A stretch of DNA of 64,000 nt from Myxococcus sp. CA023 (GCF_010998615.1 NZ_JAAEAH010000040.1:19085-83084), one strand, 5' to 3'; shown: positions 18,933 to 28,118, numbered from the stretch's first letter. Translations and numbers: made by a program. The notes: a model not told the origin generated them from the letters alone.

Positions 18933-21218
18933 ATGAATGCCGTTGAAGCAGCCTCGTCCCGGTCTCCCGCGGGCGCCCTGGAGCGGATGGACCTCGCCGT
19001 GTCGGGGATGACGTGCGCCGCATGCGCGCGCCGCGTGGAACGCACTCTGAGCGAGGTGGAGGGGGTCCAGGAGTGCAGCGTCAACTTCGCCACCCGCCGT
19101 GCCAGCGTACTCTTTGACGCTCGGGCCACGTCCGTCAGTGCACTGGCCGATGCGGTGGCCGACGCCGGCTATCGCGCTGAGGTGCCGCAGGCTTCCACCG
19201 CCGAAGAGACGGACGCCGCGGAGGAGCGAGGGCTCCGGCGCCGGCTCGCCGTGGCCGTGCTCTTCGGCTTGCCGGTGGTCGTGCTGGCCATGTCCCACGG
19301 AGCGCTCGACTTCACCGGTTCCACCTGGGGGCAGCTCGGCCTGACGCTGCCAGTCATGGCGTACAGCGGTGGTCCCATCTTCCGGGCGGCGTGGGCCGCG
19401 TTGCGGCACAGGTCGGCCGACATGAACGTCCTGGTGGCGCTCGGGACCGGCGCGGCTTTCATTTTCTCGGTGGTGGCCACCGTGTGGCCGACATTCATGG
19501 TCACCGGGGACCACGGAGGTCATGGTGGGCACGAAGCCGCACCTCCCATCTACTTCGAGGCGGCGGCCGCGGTGATTGCCTTCGTGCTGCTCGGCCGCTT
19601 CCTGGAGTCGCGAGCACGCACCCGGGCAGGGGATGCCATCCGGCGGCTTCAGGCGTTGGCCCCTTCCATCGCCACCGTGCTGGAGAATGGCGTCGAGCGA
19701 GAGGTTCCTCTCGCCGAGGTGCGGGTGGGGGACCGTGTGGTGGTGCGTCCGGGGCAGTCCATCCCCGTCGATGGCTCCGTCGTGGACGGGGCTTCCTCGG
19801 TGGACGAATCCATGCTCACGGGGGAAAGCCTGCCGGTGGAGAAGGCAGCGGGCGCGGAGGTCTTCGCCGGGACGATGAACGGTACGGGCCGCCTGGTCTT
19901 CAGCGCGGCCAAGGTGGGGAGTGACACCGCGCTCCAGCAGATTGTCCAGGTGGTGGAGCGGGCCCAGGGCACCAAGGCGCCCATCGCGCGCCTCGCGGAC
20001 GTGGTGAGCGGCGTCTTCACTCCGGTAGTGCTGCTCATCGCCATCGCCACGTTCGCGGCCTGGTTCGTCCTTGCTCCCGAGGAGACGCGCCTGACGATGG
20101 CCCTGCTCAACGCGGTGGCCGTGCTGGTCATCGCTTGCCCGTGCGCCCTGGGCCTGGCCACGCCCGCGGCGCTCATGGTGGGGATGGGGCGGGGGGCGCA
20201 GCTCGGAGTGCTGGTGAAGAGCGCTGCTTCGTTGGAAGGAGCGAGCCGTATCGACACCGTGGTGCTCGACAAGACGGGAACGCTGACCCAGGGGCGCCCG
20301 GCGGTGGTCCGCGTCCTCACCGCGAGCGGCATGACGGAGGAGGAAGTGCTGACCCTCGCCGCCGCCGCCGAGTCGGCGAGCGAGCATCCGCTGGCCCGTG
20401 CCGTCCTGTCCGAGGCTGCCAACCGGGGCCTGAAGGTCGGCACGCCCGAGTCGTTCACCGCCACTCCGGGACATGGCGTGGAGGCCCAGGTTGGCGGGCG
20501 CAGGGTGCTCGTCGGCAGTCGTCGGATGCTGGACGGGCAAGGCGTGTCCGGGAGCGAGGACGCCGAGCGTGTGCTCACGGCGGACGGGCAGACGCCCGTG
20601 CTCGTCGCGGTGGACGGGCGCTGGGTCGGCGCCATCGGCATCGCGGATCCAGAGCGGGAGGAGGCCGCCACGGTGGTCCAAGCCCTGCGGAGCATGGGGC
20701 TGCACGTGGTGATGCTCACGGGCGACCATGAGGGACCGGCCGCACGGGTGGCGCGCGCTCTCGGCATCGACCGGGTCTTCGCCGGTGTCCTGCCGTCCGG
20801 CAAGGCGCACGTGGTGCGTACGCTCCAGGCGGAGGGACGGCGCGTGGCCATGGTGGGGGATGGCATCAACGACGCGCCGGCCTTGGCGGAGGCGGACCTC
20901 GGAGTTGCCATGGGGACGGGGACGGACGTGGCCCGGGATGCCGCGGGCGTCGCGCTGCTGCGCTCCGATTTGCGAGGACTGCCGGCGGCGCTCGGGCTGG
21001 CTCGCACCACGATGCGGGTCATCCGACAGAACCTGTTCTGGGCTTTCCTCTACAACGTGCTGGGCATCCCGGTCGCGGCGGGGTTGCTCTACGGCCTGAC
21101 AGGCTGGCTGTTGTCACCGATGCTGGCGAGCGTGGCCATGTCCCTGTCGAGTGTGTCGGTGCTGCTCAACAGCCTACGTCTGCGGCGCCTGCGCCTGCCA
21201 GCGCCCCAGGCGGCCTGA
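18933..21218 (+). CDS. copA: Cu(I)-exporting P-type ATPase CopA
   Basis: This is a P1B-1 ATPase of 761 residues exporting Cu(I) from the cytosol. One N-terminal HMA domain carries [11 protein letters not shown] (about residues 23-33). The core shows [11 protein letters not shown] near residue 401, phosphorylated Asp in DKTGTLTQG near 446, [19 protein letters not shown], and the Cu(I) signatures YNVLGIP and [16 protein letters not shown] in the last two helices. A loop between the early helices is His-rich ([11 protein letters not shown]). AGGAGG precedes the ATG. It should receive copper from the HMA chaperone at 26029. A strong hairpin follows the gene. Confidence 0.95.
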   Translation: MNAVEAASSRSPAGALERMDLAVSGMTCAACARRVERTLSEVEGVQECSVNFATRRASVLFDARATSVSALADAVADAGYRAEVPQASTAEETDAAEERGLRRRLAVAVLFGLPVVVLAMSHGALDFTGSTWGQLGLTLPVMAYSGGPIFRAAWAALRHRSADMNVLVALGTGAAFIFSVVATVWPTFMVTGDHGGHGGHEAAPPIYFEAAAAVIAFVLLGRFLESRARTRAGDAIRRLQALAPSIATVLENGVEREVPLAEVRVGDRVVVRPGQSIPVDGSVVDGASSVDESMLTGESLPVEKAAGAEVFAGTMNGTGRLVFSAAKVGSDTALQQIVQVVERAQGTKAPIARLADVVSGVFTPVVLLIAIATFAAWFVLAPEETRLTMALLNAVAVLVIACPCALGLATPAALMVGMGRGAQLGVLVKSAASLEGASRIDTVVLDKTGTLTQGRPAVVRVLTASGMTEEEVLTLAAAAESASEHPLARAVLSEAANRGLKVGTPESFTATPGHGVEAQVGGRRVLVGSRRMLDGQGVSGSEDAERVLTADGQTPVLVAVDGRWVGAIGIADPEREEAATVVQALRSMGLHVVMLTGDHEGPAARVARALGIDRVFAGVLPSGKAHVVRTLQAEGRRVAMVGDGINDAPALAEADLGVAMGTGTDVARDAAGVALLRSDLRGLPAALGLARTTMRVIRQNLFWAFLYNVLGIPVAAGLLYGLTGWLLSPMLASVAMSLSSVSVLLNSLRLRRLRLPAPQAA

Positions 21219-21247
21219 GCCAGACCTTCCTCACGAAGTCTCCACTG

Positions 21248-21277
21248 CGCCACGGTCCTCCATTCGGGACCGTGGCG
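21248..21277 (+). terminator. Terminator hairpin after copA
   Basis: A perfect 11-bp stem (CGCCACGGTCC with GGACCGTGGCG) with an eight-base loop lies 29 bp after the copA stop, followed by TTCGTGC. It separates copA from the next unit, which has its own promoter at 21297. Confidence 0.75.
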
Positions 21278-21296
21278 TTCGTGCATTCACGGCACC

Positions 21297-21322
21297 TGTA
21301 AGAGCCCGGCTCTTGGCCCGTC
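21297..21322 (+). promoter_or_regulatory. Predicted ECF promoter of the membrane cupredoxin
   Basis: TGTAAG, 16 bases, CGTC. The spacer contains a perfect inverted repeat AAGAGCC-C-GGCTCTT (21300-21314) not seen in the other copies, which might bind another regulator. The gene starts 84 bp downstream. Confidence 0.82.
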
Positions 21323-21405
21323 AACAGGGGTGAACGCGGTGGACATGAGGGCGCGACCTGCTCCCTGGCCTGCCGCGTGGAACCTGCGTCCAGGGAGAGA
21401 GCGTC

Positions 21406-21786
21406 ATGTTGGATTCTATCGAAGTGGGAGTCGTCTCTGGCAGCGTGTTGGCCGCGGCGGCCACCGTCCTGTTCTTCTTCGGCCCGCGCCAGCGCACCCG
21501 GGCCCGGAGCGAGGTCGGCGGCGCGCAGGAAGTGGACCTGATGGTGGACGGCGGCTACCGCCCCGACCGCATCGTGGTGCGCGCGGGCGTGCCGGTGAAG
21601 CTCAACGTCCTGCGCACGGACCGCTCCACGTGCTCGGAGCAGTTCGTGCTCGGCGACCTCGGCGTCTCGCGCATCCTGCCCACCGGGCGCGTGGTGACCA
21701 TCGACCTGCCCGCGCTCACGCCCGGCGCGTACGACTTCACCTGCGGCATGAGCATGCTGCGCGGCCGCCTCATCGCAGAGGTCTGA
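21406..21786 (+). CDS. Membrane-anchored cupredoxin
   Basis: The 126-residue protein has one N-terminal membrane helix (SGSVLAAAATVLFFF, about residues 11-25) without a cleavage site. A cupredoxin domain follows, ending in FTCGMSMLRGRLIAEV, where Cys and Met are likely copper ligands. It is homologous to the C-terminal domain of the protein at 18106 but lacks its His-rich segment. AGGGAGA precedes the ATG. It lies between copA and the His-rich lipoprotein operon, suggesting it holds copper at the outer face of the inner membrane (inference). Confidence 0.85.
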   Translation: MLDSIEVGVVSGSVLAAAATVLFFFGPRQRTRARSEVGGAQEVDLMVDGGYRPDRIVVRAGVPVKLNVLRTDRSTCSEQFVLGDLGVSRILPTGRVVTIDLPALTPGAYDFTCGMSMLRGRLIAEV

Positions 21787-21796
21787 GCCCCGGGCC

Positions 21797-21822
21797 TGTA
21801 AGTCGCCAGCCCCTGCCACGTC
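21797..21822 (+). promoter_or_regulatory. Predicted ECF promoter of the lipoprotein-OMF-oxidase operon
   Basis: TGTAAG, 16 bases, CGTC, 42 bp before the TTG start of the His-rich lipoprotein. It should drive 21865-25135 and perhaps the sigma factor gene after it. Confidence 0.82.
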
Positions 21823-21864
21823 CAAGGGCTGAAGCCGGTTACCTGCTCCGAAAGGAATCACATC

Positions 21865-22284
21865 TTGAAGAAGCTCATCGTCCTCTCCTTGCTGTCTCCC
21901 CTCACTGCCTGCGCCGCCGCTCCCTGGAGCGCGCTCGACGAGGATTCCACGTCGCCCACTTCCCTGCGTGCTCCGGAGGCCCCCCGTCCGAATCTGGTCG
22001 CAGTGCTGACAGATGCTGATCCGCTGCGTGCGCCGTCGGGGATTGCCTCCGAGGACGGAGTCAAGGGGAGCGACCACTCGGGCCATCACGGGCACCCAGG
22101 CGGTCATGGTGGCACCGCTCGGCAAGGCAACGCGACGGGGCAGACCTCTGGGCACTCGGGACATGGTGGACACACGGGGCATGGCGCGAAGCAGGGGAGC
22201 GCTCACGAGGGACACGGGGGGCACTCTGGTAGCGCCCCGGATGCCGGCATTCCCGCCCCCAGCCACGACCATCACCAGCACTAG
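21865..22284 (+). CDS. His/Gly-rich metal-binding lipoprotein
   Basis: The 139-residue protein has a short signal with a lipobox-like LSPLTAC. Its C-terminal half is dominated by Gly-His repeats (GHHGHPGGHGG, SGHSGHGGHTGHG, HDHHQH), predicted to bind several metal ions outside the cytoplasm. It begins with TTG (AAGGA nine bases upstream). It is the first gene of an operon with the outer-membrane protein and oxidase that follow at short spacing. The equivalent position in the second module is held by the lipoprotein at 30778, which uses a different metal-binding domain. Confidence 0.83.
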   Translation: MKKLIVLSLLSPLTACAAAPWSALDEDSTSPTSLRAPEAPRPNLVAVLTDADPLRAPSGIASEDGVKGSDHSGHHGHPGGHGGTARQGNATGQTSGHSGHGGHTGHGAKQGSAHEGHGGHSGSAPDAGIPAPSHDHHQH

Positions 22285-22308
22285 CCGCCCGCGACGGAGA
22301 GAGGCACC

Positions 22309-23769
22309 ATGAAGACCTGGTCATCGTCACGCTGGAAGCGGCCCGCCGCAGGCACCCTCGTGGCATCCATGTTCGCATTGGGGGGATGCGTCACCGTTCC
22401 CCTGGCGAATGATGCGCGTGACGTGCACACGACGCTCGGCGCTCGTTGGACGCCTGGGGGCCCGGTCGTCGGGCTCACCAGCGAGGCCCTCAGGGGAGAG
22501 GACGCAGACGCGGCCGTGCGGGCGCTGCTGGCTCAGCCGCTCACCGCCGACACGGCCGTCCGCATCGCCTTGCTGAACAACCGCGACCTGCGCGCCGCGA
22601 TGCACGAGCTGGGCGTCGCCACTGGCAACCTGGTGCAGATGAGCCTTCCTCCCAATCCAGAGGTGGAGCTGGAGATGCGAAAGCCCACCCGTGGCGGGCA
22701 GCCCCTGCAAGGGGAAATCGGGCTCGAGTACGACCTGTCCGGGCTCATCCTCCTGCCGCAGCGTCGCGGGGTGGCCCAGGCCGAGCGCACGGCCGCGCGC
22801 GCACTCACGGCGGGCGAGGTGCTGCACCTGGCCTACCGCACGCGCCTGGGCTTCTACGAGGTCCAGGCCCGGCACCAGCAACTGGAGCTGCGCAACCGGG
22901 CTCTGCAAGTCGCACAGGCGGGCTACGGCACGGCGGTGGAGCTGGAGAAGGCGGGCAACGTCCGCGCACTGGAGGTGGCCACCGAGCGCTCCGCCGTGGA
23001 GGCCGCGCGCCTGGCCGTGGCCGAAGCCGAGAACGCCCTGCTGGACTCGCGCGAGGCCCTCAATGTGTTGCTGGGCCTCTTCGGTCCCCGCACGCAGTGG
23101 ACGGTGGATGCGCCGCTGGCCGACCCAGTCAACGACCTCGATTCGGGGGAGGGGCTGGAGGCGCGCGCCATCGAGGCGAGCCTCGACCTGGCCGAGCTGC
23201 GCGGCCGCATGGAGGCCGCCGACCGGCGCCACGGGCTCGCGCGGACGGAGGGTTTCCTGCCCCACCTGTCCGGCGGCTTCCACGGCGAGAAGGACGAGGA
23301 CCGGTGGGAGATGGGGGCGCACCTCACGGTGGGGCTGCCGCTGTTCGACCGCAAGCAGGGCGTGCGCATGGCGGCCCTTTCTTCACGCGAGTCCCTGAAA
23401 GCCCGTTACGAGGCCACGGCCACCGCCATCCGCGCATCGCTGCGCCAGGCCCGCGGCCGAGTGGAGTCCACGGGGCGACGAGCGCGGCACGTCCGTGACG
23501 TGCTCCTGCCGGCCCGGCGCCAGGTGCTCGACGAGACGGTGCTCCAGTACAACGCCATGCAGGTGGGAGTCTTCGAGGTGCTGCGTGCCCAGGCCGCCGT
23601 GACGGACGCGGCCAGCACCTACGTGGACACGCTGCTCGACCACCACCGCGCCCGCTCGGCGCTGGAGCAACTCCTTGCGGGCCGTCACCAAGGCTTGGAG
23701 TTGGGCTCCATCCGCGTTTCGTCGATGAGCGCGAGCTCCGGTCCGGCCGCCGCGGCGGACGCGCACTGA
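22309..23769 (+). CDS. TolC-family outer-membrane efflux lipoprotein
   Basis: This 486-residue protein has a lipoprotein signal (VASMFALGGCVTV) and the two-part alpha-helical hairpin architecture of OMF proteins, with long Glu/Arg/Ala-rich helices and the LLNNRDLRAA motif near residue 88. It is related to CusC/CzcC-type channels and to the protein at 31185 (shared features: ALLNN near the start, FGPRTQW/WGPRTQW, LQYNAMQ). No adaptor or RND gene is nearby; it sits between a metal-binding lipoprotein and an oxidase. Confidence 0.9.
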   Translation: MKTWSSSRWKRPAAGTLVASMFALGGCVTVPLANDARDVHTTLGARWTPGGPVVGLTSEALRGEDADAAVRALLAQPLTADTAVRIALLNNRDLRAAMHELGVATGNLVQMSLPPNPEVELEMRKPTRGGQPLQGEIGLEYDLSGLILLPQRRGVAQAERTAARALTAGEVLHLAYRTRLGFYEVQARHQQLELRNRALQVAQAGYGTAVELEKAGNVRALEVATERSAVEAARLAVAEAENALLDSREALNVLLGLFGPRTQWTVDAPLADPVNDLDSGEGLEARAIEASLDLAELRGRMEAADRRHGLARTEGFLPHLSGGFHGEKDEDRWEMGAHLTVGLPLFDRKQGVRMAALSSRESLKARYEATATAIRASLRQARGRVESTGRRARHVRDVLLPARRQVLDETVLQYNAMQVGVFEVLRAQAAVTDAASTYVDTLLDHHRARSALEQLLAGRHQGLELGSIRVSSMSASSGPAAAADAH

Positions 23770-23812
23770 CCTTCGCATTCACGACACTTCGGTATCGAGA
23801 GGACACACCACC

Positions 23813-25135
23813 ATGGACCGCAGGCAGTTCATTCAGCTCGGAGCGCTCGCTGGGGGCACGCTGGTCGCAAACCACGCCCTCGCGCAAGGACAGTCCCACG
23901 TCGCGCCTGCCGCTCCCGTCAGCGCACGCGCCAGGACTCCGAGCATCGTCGCTCCGGGCGGGCAGGTGGCTGTCACCACGCCCAACGGCTCCACGCTGCC
24001 CTGGAGGAAGGTGGGGGGCGTGAAGGTGGGCCACCTGGTGGCCATGCCTGTGAAGCACACCTTCGCCCCTGGGCTGGAGGTGGAAGCGTGGGGCTACAAC
24101 GGCTCGACGCCAGGGCCCACCATCGAGGCGGTGGAGGGAGACCGCCTTCGCATCTACATCACCAACCGGCTGCCCGAGCCGACCACCGTGCACTGGCACG
24201 GGCTCATCATTCCCAATGGCATGGATGGCGTGTCCGGGCTGAACCAGCGCCCCATCGCTCCCGGAGAAACCTTCGCCTACGAGTTCACGCTGAATCAGCC
24301 GGGCACGTACATGTATCACCCGCACTACGACGAGATGACCCAGATGGCGCTGGGGATGATGGGCATGTTCATCGTCCATCCGAAGCGTCCGCGCGGCCCG
24401 AGAGTGGTCCGCGACTTCGCGCTGATGACGCACGAGTGGAAGGTGCTTCCAGGCATGCGCCGGCCGGACCCCAACGCGATGAGCGACTTCAATGTCCTCA
24501 CGTTCAACTCCAAGGCCTTCCCGGCCACCGAGCCGCTCGTCATCGGACGCGGGGAGCGGGTGCGCATCCGCCTGGGGAATCTGTCCGCCATGGACCACCA
24601 CCCCATTCACCTGCACGGCCTGTCCTTCGAAATGACGGGGACGGATGGGGGCTTCGTCCCAGAGTCCGCCCGCTACCCGGAAACCTCGATCCTGGTGCCG
24701 GTGGGGAGCACCCGGGTCATCGAGTTCGTCGCGGATGAACCGGGTGACTGGGCCATGCACTGCCACATGACCCACCACGTGATGAACCAGATGGGACACG
24801 CGGCTCCAGTGACGCTGGGCGCTGACGCACGGGCCATCGACCGGCGGGTGCAGGCGCTGGTGCCGGGGTACATGACGATGGGGCAGGATGGCATGGGCGG
24901 CATGGAAGAGATGGGCATGCCAATGCCGGCCAACAGCATTCCCATGAAGGGCGGCAAGGGGCCCTTCGGCCCCATCGACATGGGCGGCATGTTCACGCTC
25001 CTCAAGGTGCGCGAGAACCCGGACACCGAGGATGGATGCGGCTGGTACGTGCACCCGAAGGGGACGGTGGCGGACAAGGCCGACCCGGTGCGCATGGACG
25101 CGGACGGCATCAATCCGGACGTGCGCTTTGTTTGA
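23813..25135 (+). CDS. Tat-exported multicopper oxidase with Met-rich C-terminal region
   Basis: This oxidase (440 residues) has a Tat-like signal (MDRRQFIQLGALAGGTLVA) and all copper motifs: HWHGLIIPNGMDG, YHPHYDEM, HPIHLHG and HCHMTHHVMNQM. About 115 residues follow the last motif, with a dense Met cluster (MTMGQDGMGGMEEMGMPM). In most oxidases the type 1 motif is near the end, so the tail is unusual; the oxidase at 32662 shares it. Met clusters bind Cu(I) in CueO-like enzymes, so cuprous oxidase activity is likely (inference). It is the third gene of the operon starting at 21865. Confidence 0.92.
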   Translation: MDRRQFIQLGALAGGTLVANHALAQGQSHVAPAAPVSARARTPSIVAPGGQVAVTTPNGSTLPWRKVGGVKVGHLVAMPVKHTFAPGLEVEAWGYNGSTPGPTIEAVEGDRLRIYITNRLPEPTTVHWHGLIIPNGMDGVSGLNQRPIAPGETFAYEFTLNQPGTYMYHPHYDEMTQMALGMMGMFIVHPKRPRGPRVVRDFALMTHEWKVLPGMRRPDPNAMSDFNVLTFNSKAFPATEPLVIGRGERVRIRLGNLSAMDHHPIHLHGLSFEMTGTDGGFVPESARYPETSILVPVGSTRVIEFVADEPGDWAMHCHMTHHVMNQMGHAAPVTLGADARAIDRRVQALVPGYMTMGQDGMGGMEEMGMPMPANSIPMKGGKGPFGPIDMGGMFTLLKVRENPDTEDGCGWYVHPKGTVADKADPVRMDADGINPDVRFV

Positions 25136-25193
25136 TGGCGAAGGGGGCAGAGGACGGCTTGCACCAGGTCCTCCGTCCCTGTACCTGAACGGC

Positions 25194-25829
25194 ATGAGTG
25201 ACATGAATCAGGGAGCGGACGCGGAGACCGATGGCGCGGTGCGGCCCCTGTCCGCCGACGTCATTTCCAGTCTGGTGGAGAACCACCGGGAGTTCTTGCG
25301 CTTCCTCGAGCGCCGGGTAGGGAGCCGCGCGGTGGCGGAGGACCTCCTTCAGGATGCGTTCGTCCGTGGCATGGGCAAGGCGGAGACGCTCCGCGAAGAT
25401 GAGTCGCTGGTGGCATGGTTCTACAGCGTGTTGCGCAACGCGGTCATCGACCATTACCGGCGTCGTGGCACGACGGAGCGCGCGCTGGCTTCGCTGGCCA
25501 GCGAGCTCGAGGAGGGCCATGCACCGGAAGCGGAACTGGCGCAGGCTGTTTGCCAGTGCGTGGCCCGGCTGGCCGGCACCCTCAAGCCCGAGTATGCCGA
25601 GGCGCTGCGGCGTGTTGAGGTGGAGGGCGTCAGCGTCCCGGCTTTCGCCCTGGAGGCGGGCATCACGTCCAACAACGCGGCGGTGCGACTGCACCGTGCT
25701 CGCAAGGCGCTCAAGAAACAGTTGGAGGTTTCGTGCGGTACGTGCGCCTCGCACGGCTGTCTGGACTGCACGTGCGCGACGCAGGGCTCCGAGAAGAAGG
25801 CCGGGGGCTGCGGGAGCGCGAAGGCATGA
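25194..25829 (+). CDS. corE: ECF sigma factor with Cys-rich C-terminal domain (CorE-like)
   Basis: This 211-residue sigma factor has region 2 (ENHREFLRFLERRVGS, AEDLLQDAFVRG), region 4 (LKPEYAEALRRVEVEGVS, ITSNNAAVRLHRARKAL) and a C-terminal tail with Cys-x2-Cys-x4-Cys-x2-Cys-x-Cys plus one later Cys. Such a tail defines the CorE group, described in M. xanthus as sigma factors switched by copper redox state through the Cys domain, without an anti-sigma gene. None is seen here. It starts 58 bp after the oxidase operon and lacks its own TGTAAG-CGTC element. Read-through from 21797 could create positive feedback. The symbol is by family, not proven orthology. Confidence 0.85.
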   Translation: MSDMNQGADAETDGAVRPLSADVISSLVENHREFLRFLERRVGSRAVAEDLLQDAFVRGMGKAETLREDESLVAWFYSVLRNAVIDHYRRRGTTERALASLASELEEGHAPEAELAQAVCQCVARLAGTLKPEYAEALRRVEVEGVSVPAFALEAGITSNNAAVRLHRARKALKKQLEVSCGTCASHGCLDCTCATQGSEKKAGGCGSAKA

Positions 25830-25987
25830 TCTGACCGCGGCTCCAAAGCGACATGCCCGGCCGTTCCAGTCGATGGGCGCAGCCAAGCCGCGCGGAGCCC
25901 GAGTCCGTCTGGGCTCCACGCGCAGGTTGGCTGTCATTGCCGCGACGGCGCCTCACACGAGGGACCTGGTGTGGGGAGGGGCTGGTG

Positions 25988-26017
25988 GTGCGGACGGGCA
26001 AGGAGGCCCGTCCGCAC
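25988..26017. terminator. Bidirectional terminator between the sigma factor and the HMA protein
   Basis: A perfect 12-bp stem (GTGCGGACGGGC with GCCCGTCCGCAC) and a six-base loop lie between converging genes, close to the end of the HMA gene. It is the strongest simple hairpin I found in the window. Confidence 0.8.
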
Positions 26018-26028
26018 ACGGGGGCAGC

Positions 26029-26253
26029 TCATGCGGTGGGGGCGGACTCGTACCCGGCGTCGCGGAGCGCCTCGATGAGGATGTTGACGTTCGCGGTCGC
26101 GGCGTCGTGTTTCACGAGGACCTGGCGGTGCTCGAACCGCACGTTGACGTCCTGCACGCCTTCGACTTTCCGCAGCGCGGTGTTGATGTGGCTGACGCAG
26201 GACCGGCAGGACATTCCCTCGACCTTCAGGAGGGTCTCATCATTCGGGGTCAT
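26029..26253 (-). CDS. HMA-domain copper chaperone (CopZ-like)
   Basis: The 74-residue protein is a single heavy-metal-associated domain with the metal site GMSCRSC near residues 13-19 and the expected beta-alpha-beta pattern (VEGVQDVNVRFEHRQVLVKH). It should carry Cu(I) in the cytosol to the ATPases. GGAG precedes the ATG. A predicted ECF promoter identical to those of the export genes lies about 50 bp upstream, placing it in the same regulon although it is transcribed from the other strand. Confidence 0.9.
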   Translation of the reverse strand: MTPNDETLLKVEGMSCRSCVSHINTALRKVEGVQDVNVRFEHRQVLVKHDAATANVNILIEALRDAGYESAPTA

Positions 26254-26301
26254 CGGGTGGCTCCATCATCAAGCGGCGTTCATCGCCGGCTCGAAGAAGG
26301 A

Positions 26302-26327
26302 GACGCAGACCGTCGCGGGTACTTACA
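26302..26327 (-). promoter_or_regulatory. Predicted ECF promoter of the HMA chaperone
   Basis: On the minus strand: TGTAAG, 16 bases, CGTC, about 50 bp before the start codon. It is the only exact copy on the minus strand, again pointing at a metal gene. Confidence 0.82.
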
Positions 26328-26457
26328 GTCGCGCGGCTCATCACCCGCGCGGCCCCGAACTCACTGCTGACAATCGGCGTGCAGAACCTTCTGGCAAGCC
26401 TCGACCTGCCGAGGCTCTTCCGGATCTCAGGCGACCGCGATGCTCCGAACACGCTTC

Positions 26458-27597
26458 TCAAGTGCCTGGGCTGACGGTGTCCATCAAATGCTTGCAGGGT
26501 CGCCGCCACCCGGAAGCCTTCCGGCTCAGGTCCTCGCAAACCCCTCGGAGTGCGGACTCGTCCAGCCAGGATGAGAAGTCCCGGGTTCCCGTTTCCCAGT
26601 CCACCCCGAATCGCACGGCCGCCTGATCATGAATCCGGGCAAGCCGTAACAGAAGCACTTCGGGTGGCGGCTTGAGGGGGATGAGCGACGGGGCATAGTC
26701 CTCCGGGCCCGCGTCGTCGAATTGCTGATCCAAGGGTCTCCGGAGGAGCTTCGCCGGGCGAATCCCGTGTCGCCGGAGCATGGCTTGAATCAAGCCAAGC
26801 CGCTCGCGGCGTGTCTGGGCCTGAAAGAGCGACAGTACCTCAGGAGACAGGGTCTTCGTGGCCTCGGCCTGTATGGCCTTGCTGTCCGCGGTGTTTCCCG
26901 CTCGGAAGGCCAGACGCTGCCGTTCGATGAGCGCCGCGTAGGAAGCAACCACTTCCGGAGCGCGGGTCTGCAAATGATACGGCGGCAACGCGGAACTGCT
27001 TGACGGACGAAACCACCTGCTCCCCAGCAGAACGCGTGTCTCGAGCCTGTCCGCGCGGACTGGCCAGCGCGTGGCGACACGCGGTGCGGGAGTCCAATCC
27101 GCCGCCGCGGGATCCTGGTGGTTCATGTCCAGGATGGAGTGATACTCCTCCCCTGACTTCCACAAGGGGAAACCCGCGCAGGGAGAATTCCCGGGAGGGG
27201 TATCGGGCCGGGCCTTGGGAGGGAGTGCCGCGCAAGCGTCGAACCGTGACCGAGGCATCGAGCCCAACAGGGTCAGATCCAGTGCGTCGCCTCGGACATG
27301 CCACTCCCATTTCTGGAGTCGCGGAAGCCATGCGTATTGCCGAAGCAGCGATGCCGCGAAGGGTGCTTCCGGACCCGCGATCTGATGGACGGCGAGGAGC
27401 GCCTCCGCTGGCTCCTGGGTCCAGACCTGGACATCCCGGAGGGTGGCCTGTACTTCCACGTCCTCGAGTCCAAGGTTGACCGCCAGCTCAACCTCGCGAG
27501 GTGCCGCCGGACAACCGCAGATGAGCAGGGCGAGCACCCCGCCCGCGCATCGGAAGGCATTGGACCTCGGGTGCCCCATGTTCCACTTGCTCCGCAT
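26458..27597 (-). CDS. Lipoprotein of unknown function
   Basis: This 379-residue protein has an N-terminal lipoprotein signal (GGVLALLICGCPAAP). The remainder is soluble, with a Trp-rich region (WLPRLQKWEWHVRG) and a helical C-terminal third with Arg/Leu repeats (QAQTRRERLGLIQAMLRRHG). I recognise no domain. The ATG at 27597 was chosen because GGAG lies eight bases upstream; an ATG at 27579 is the alternative. It sits between the copper genes and the insertion-sequence remains, and nothing shows a link to copper. Confidence 0.75.
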   Translation of the reverse strand: MRSKWNMGHPRSNAFRCAGGVLALLICGCPAAPREVELAVNLGLEDVEVQATLRDVQVWTQEPAEALLAVHQIAGPEAPFAASLLRQYAWLPRLQKWEWHVRGDALDLTLLGSMPRSRFDACAALPPKARPDTPPGNSPCAGFPLWKSGEEYHSILDMNHQDPAAADWTPAPRVATRWPVRADRLETRVLLGSRWFRPSSSSALPPYHLQTRAPEVVASYAALIERQRLAFRAGNTADSKAIQAEATKTLSPEVLSLFQAQTRRERLGLIQAMLRRHGIRPAKLLRRPLDQQFDDAGPEDYAPSLIPLKPPPEVLLLRLARIHDQAAVRFGVDWETGTRDFSSWLDESALRGVCEDLSRKASGWRRPCKHLMDTVSPGT

Positions 27598-27728
27598 CAA
27601 GATGACTCCATGGCTTGCCAGGGGGGAAGCCCATTTCTCAAGGGACGCGCCCCTCATCCCGAATCCCCCTTCAGGGACGTTTCCGAAGGGAGAAGGATGT
27701 TACGCCATGAGGAGGCAGGATGCTTCTC

Positions 27729-27887
27729 ATGGCGTGGCAGTCGATAGAGCTGACGGCAGCGCAGTTGGAGGAGCGCCGGTTGGAGGCGGCCCGACTGCCC
27801 CTCTGGTTCGACGACTACAACCGCTGCCACCAGCACCGCGGGCTGAAGATGAAGTCACCCCGCGAATTCCGTACTGCTCACTCTTGA
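27729..27887 (+). pseudogene. 3' remnant of an IS3-family transposase (orfB)
   Basis: The last 50 or so codons read WFDDYNRCHQHRGLKMKSP and end at TGA 27885. This is the classical C-terminal end of IS3-family OrfB integrases. The catalytic core upstream is missing. The next element seems to begin exactly at this stop (TGAAGTTGCCCCGG is like an IS3-type end). Confidence 0.75.
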
Positions 27888-27938
27888 AGTTGCCCCGGTT
27901 TCGTGGAGTTCCCCCCGCTGTGCGAAAAGGGTCCCACG

Positions 27939-28118
27939 ATGCCGAAGTCACGCCCCCCATACCCGCCGGAGTTCCGTGAGCGGGTCATCGAGCTGTTGAA
28001 AGCCGGCCGCTCCGGAAAGAGCCTCGCACGAGAGTTCGGCTGCACCGAGCAGAGCATCCGCAACTGGAAGGAGCAGTTGGAGGGTAGTGGCAGTAGCGCT
28101 CCCAGCCGCAACGGCGAG
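27939..28118 (+). pseudogene. Truncated IS3-family orfA
   Basis: The 60 codons start MPKSRPPYPPEFRERVIELL and contain the helix-turn-helix SGKSLAREFGCTEQSIRNW of IS3-family OrfA proteins. AAGGG precedes the ATG. The gene is cut by the left end of the IS10-like element at 28119. Neither its 3' end nor orfB is found on the other side. Confidence 0.8.

Noticed and set aside
22309..23769. First copper-island OMF as part of an RND efflux system
   Set aside because: No adaptor or RND gene lies in the copper island; the only RND operon at 53963 has its own OMF.
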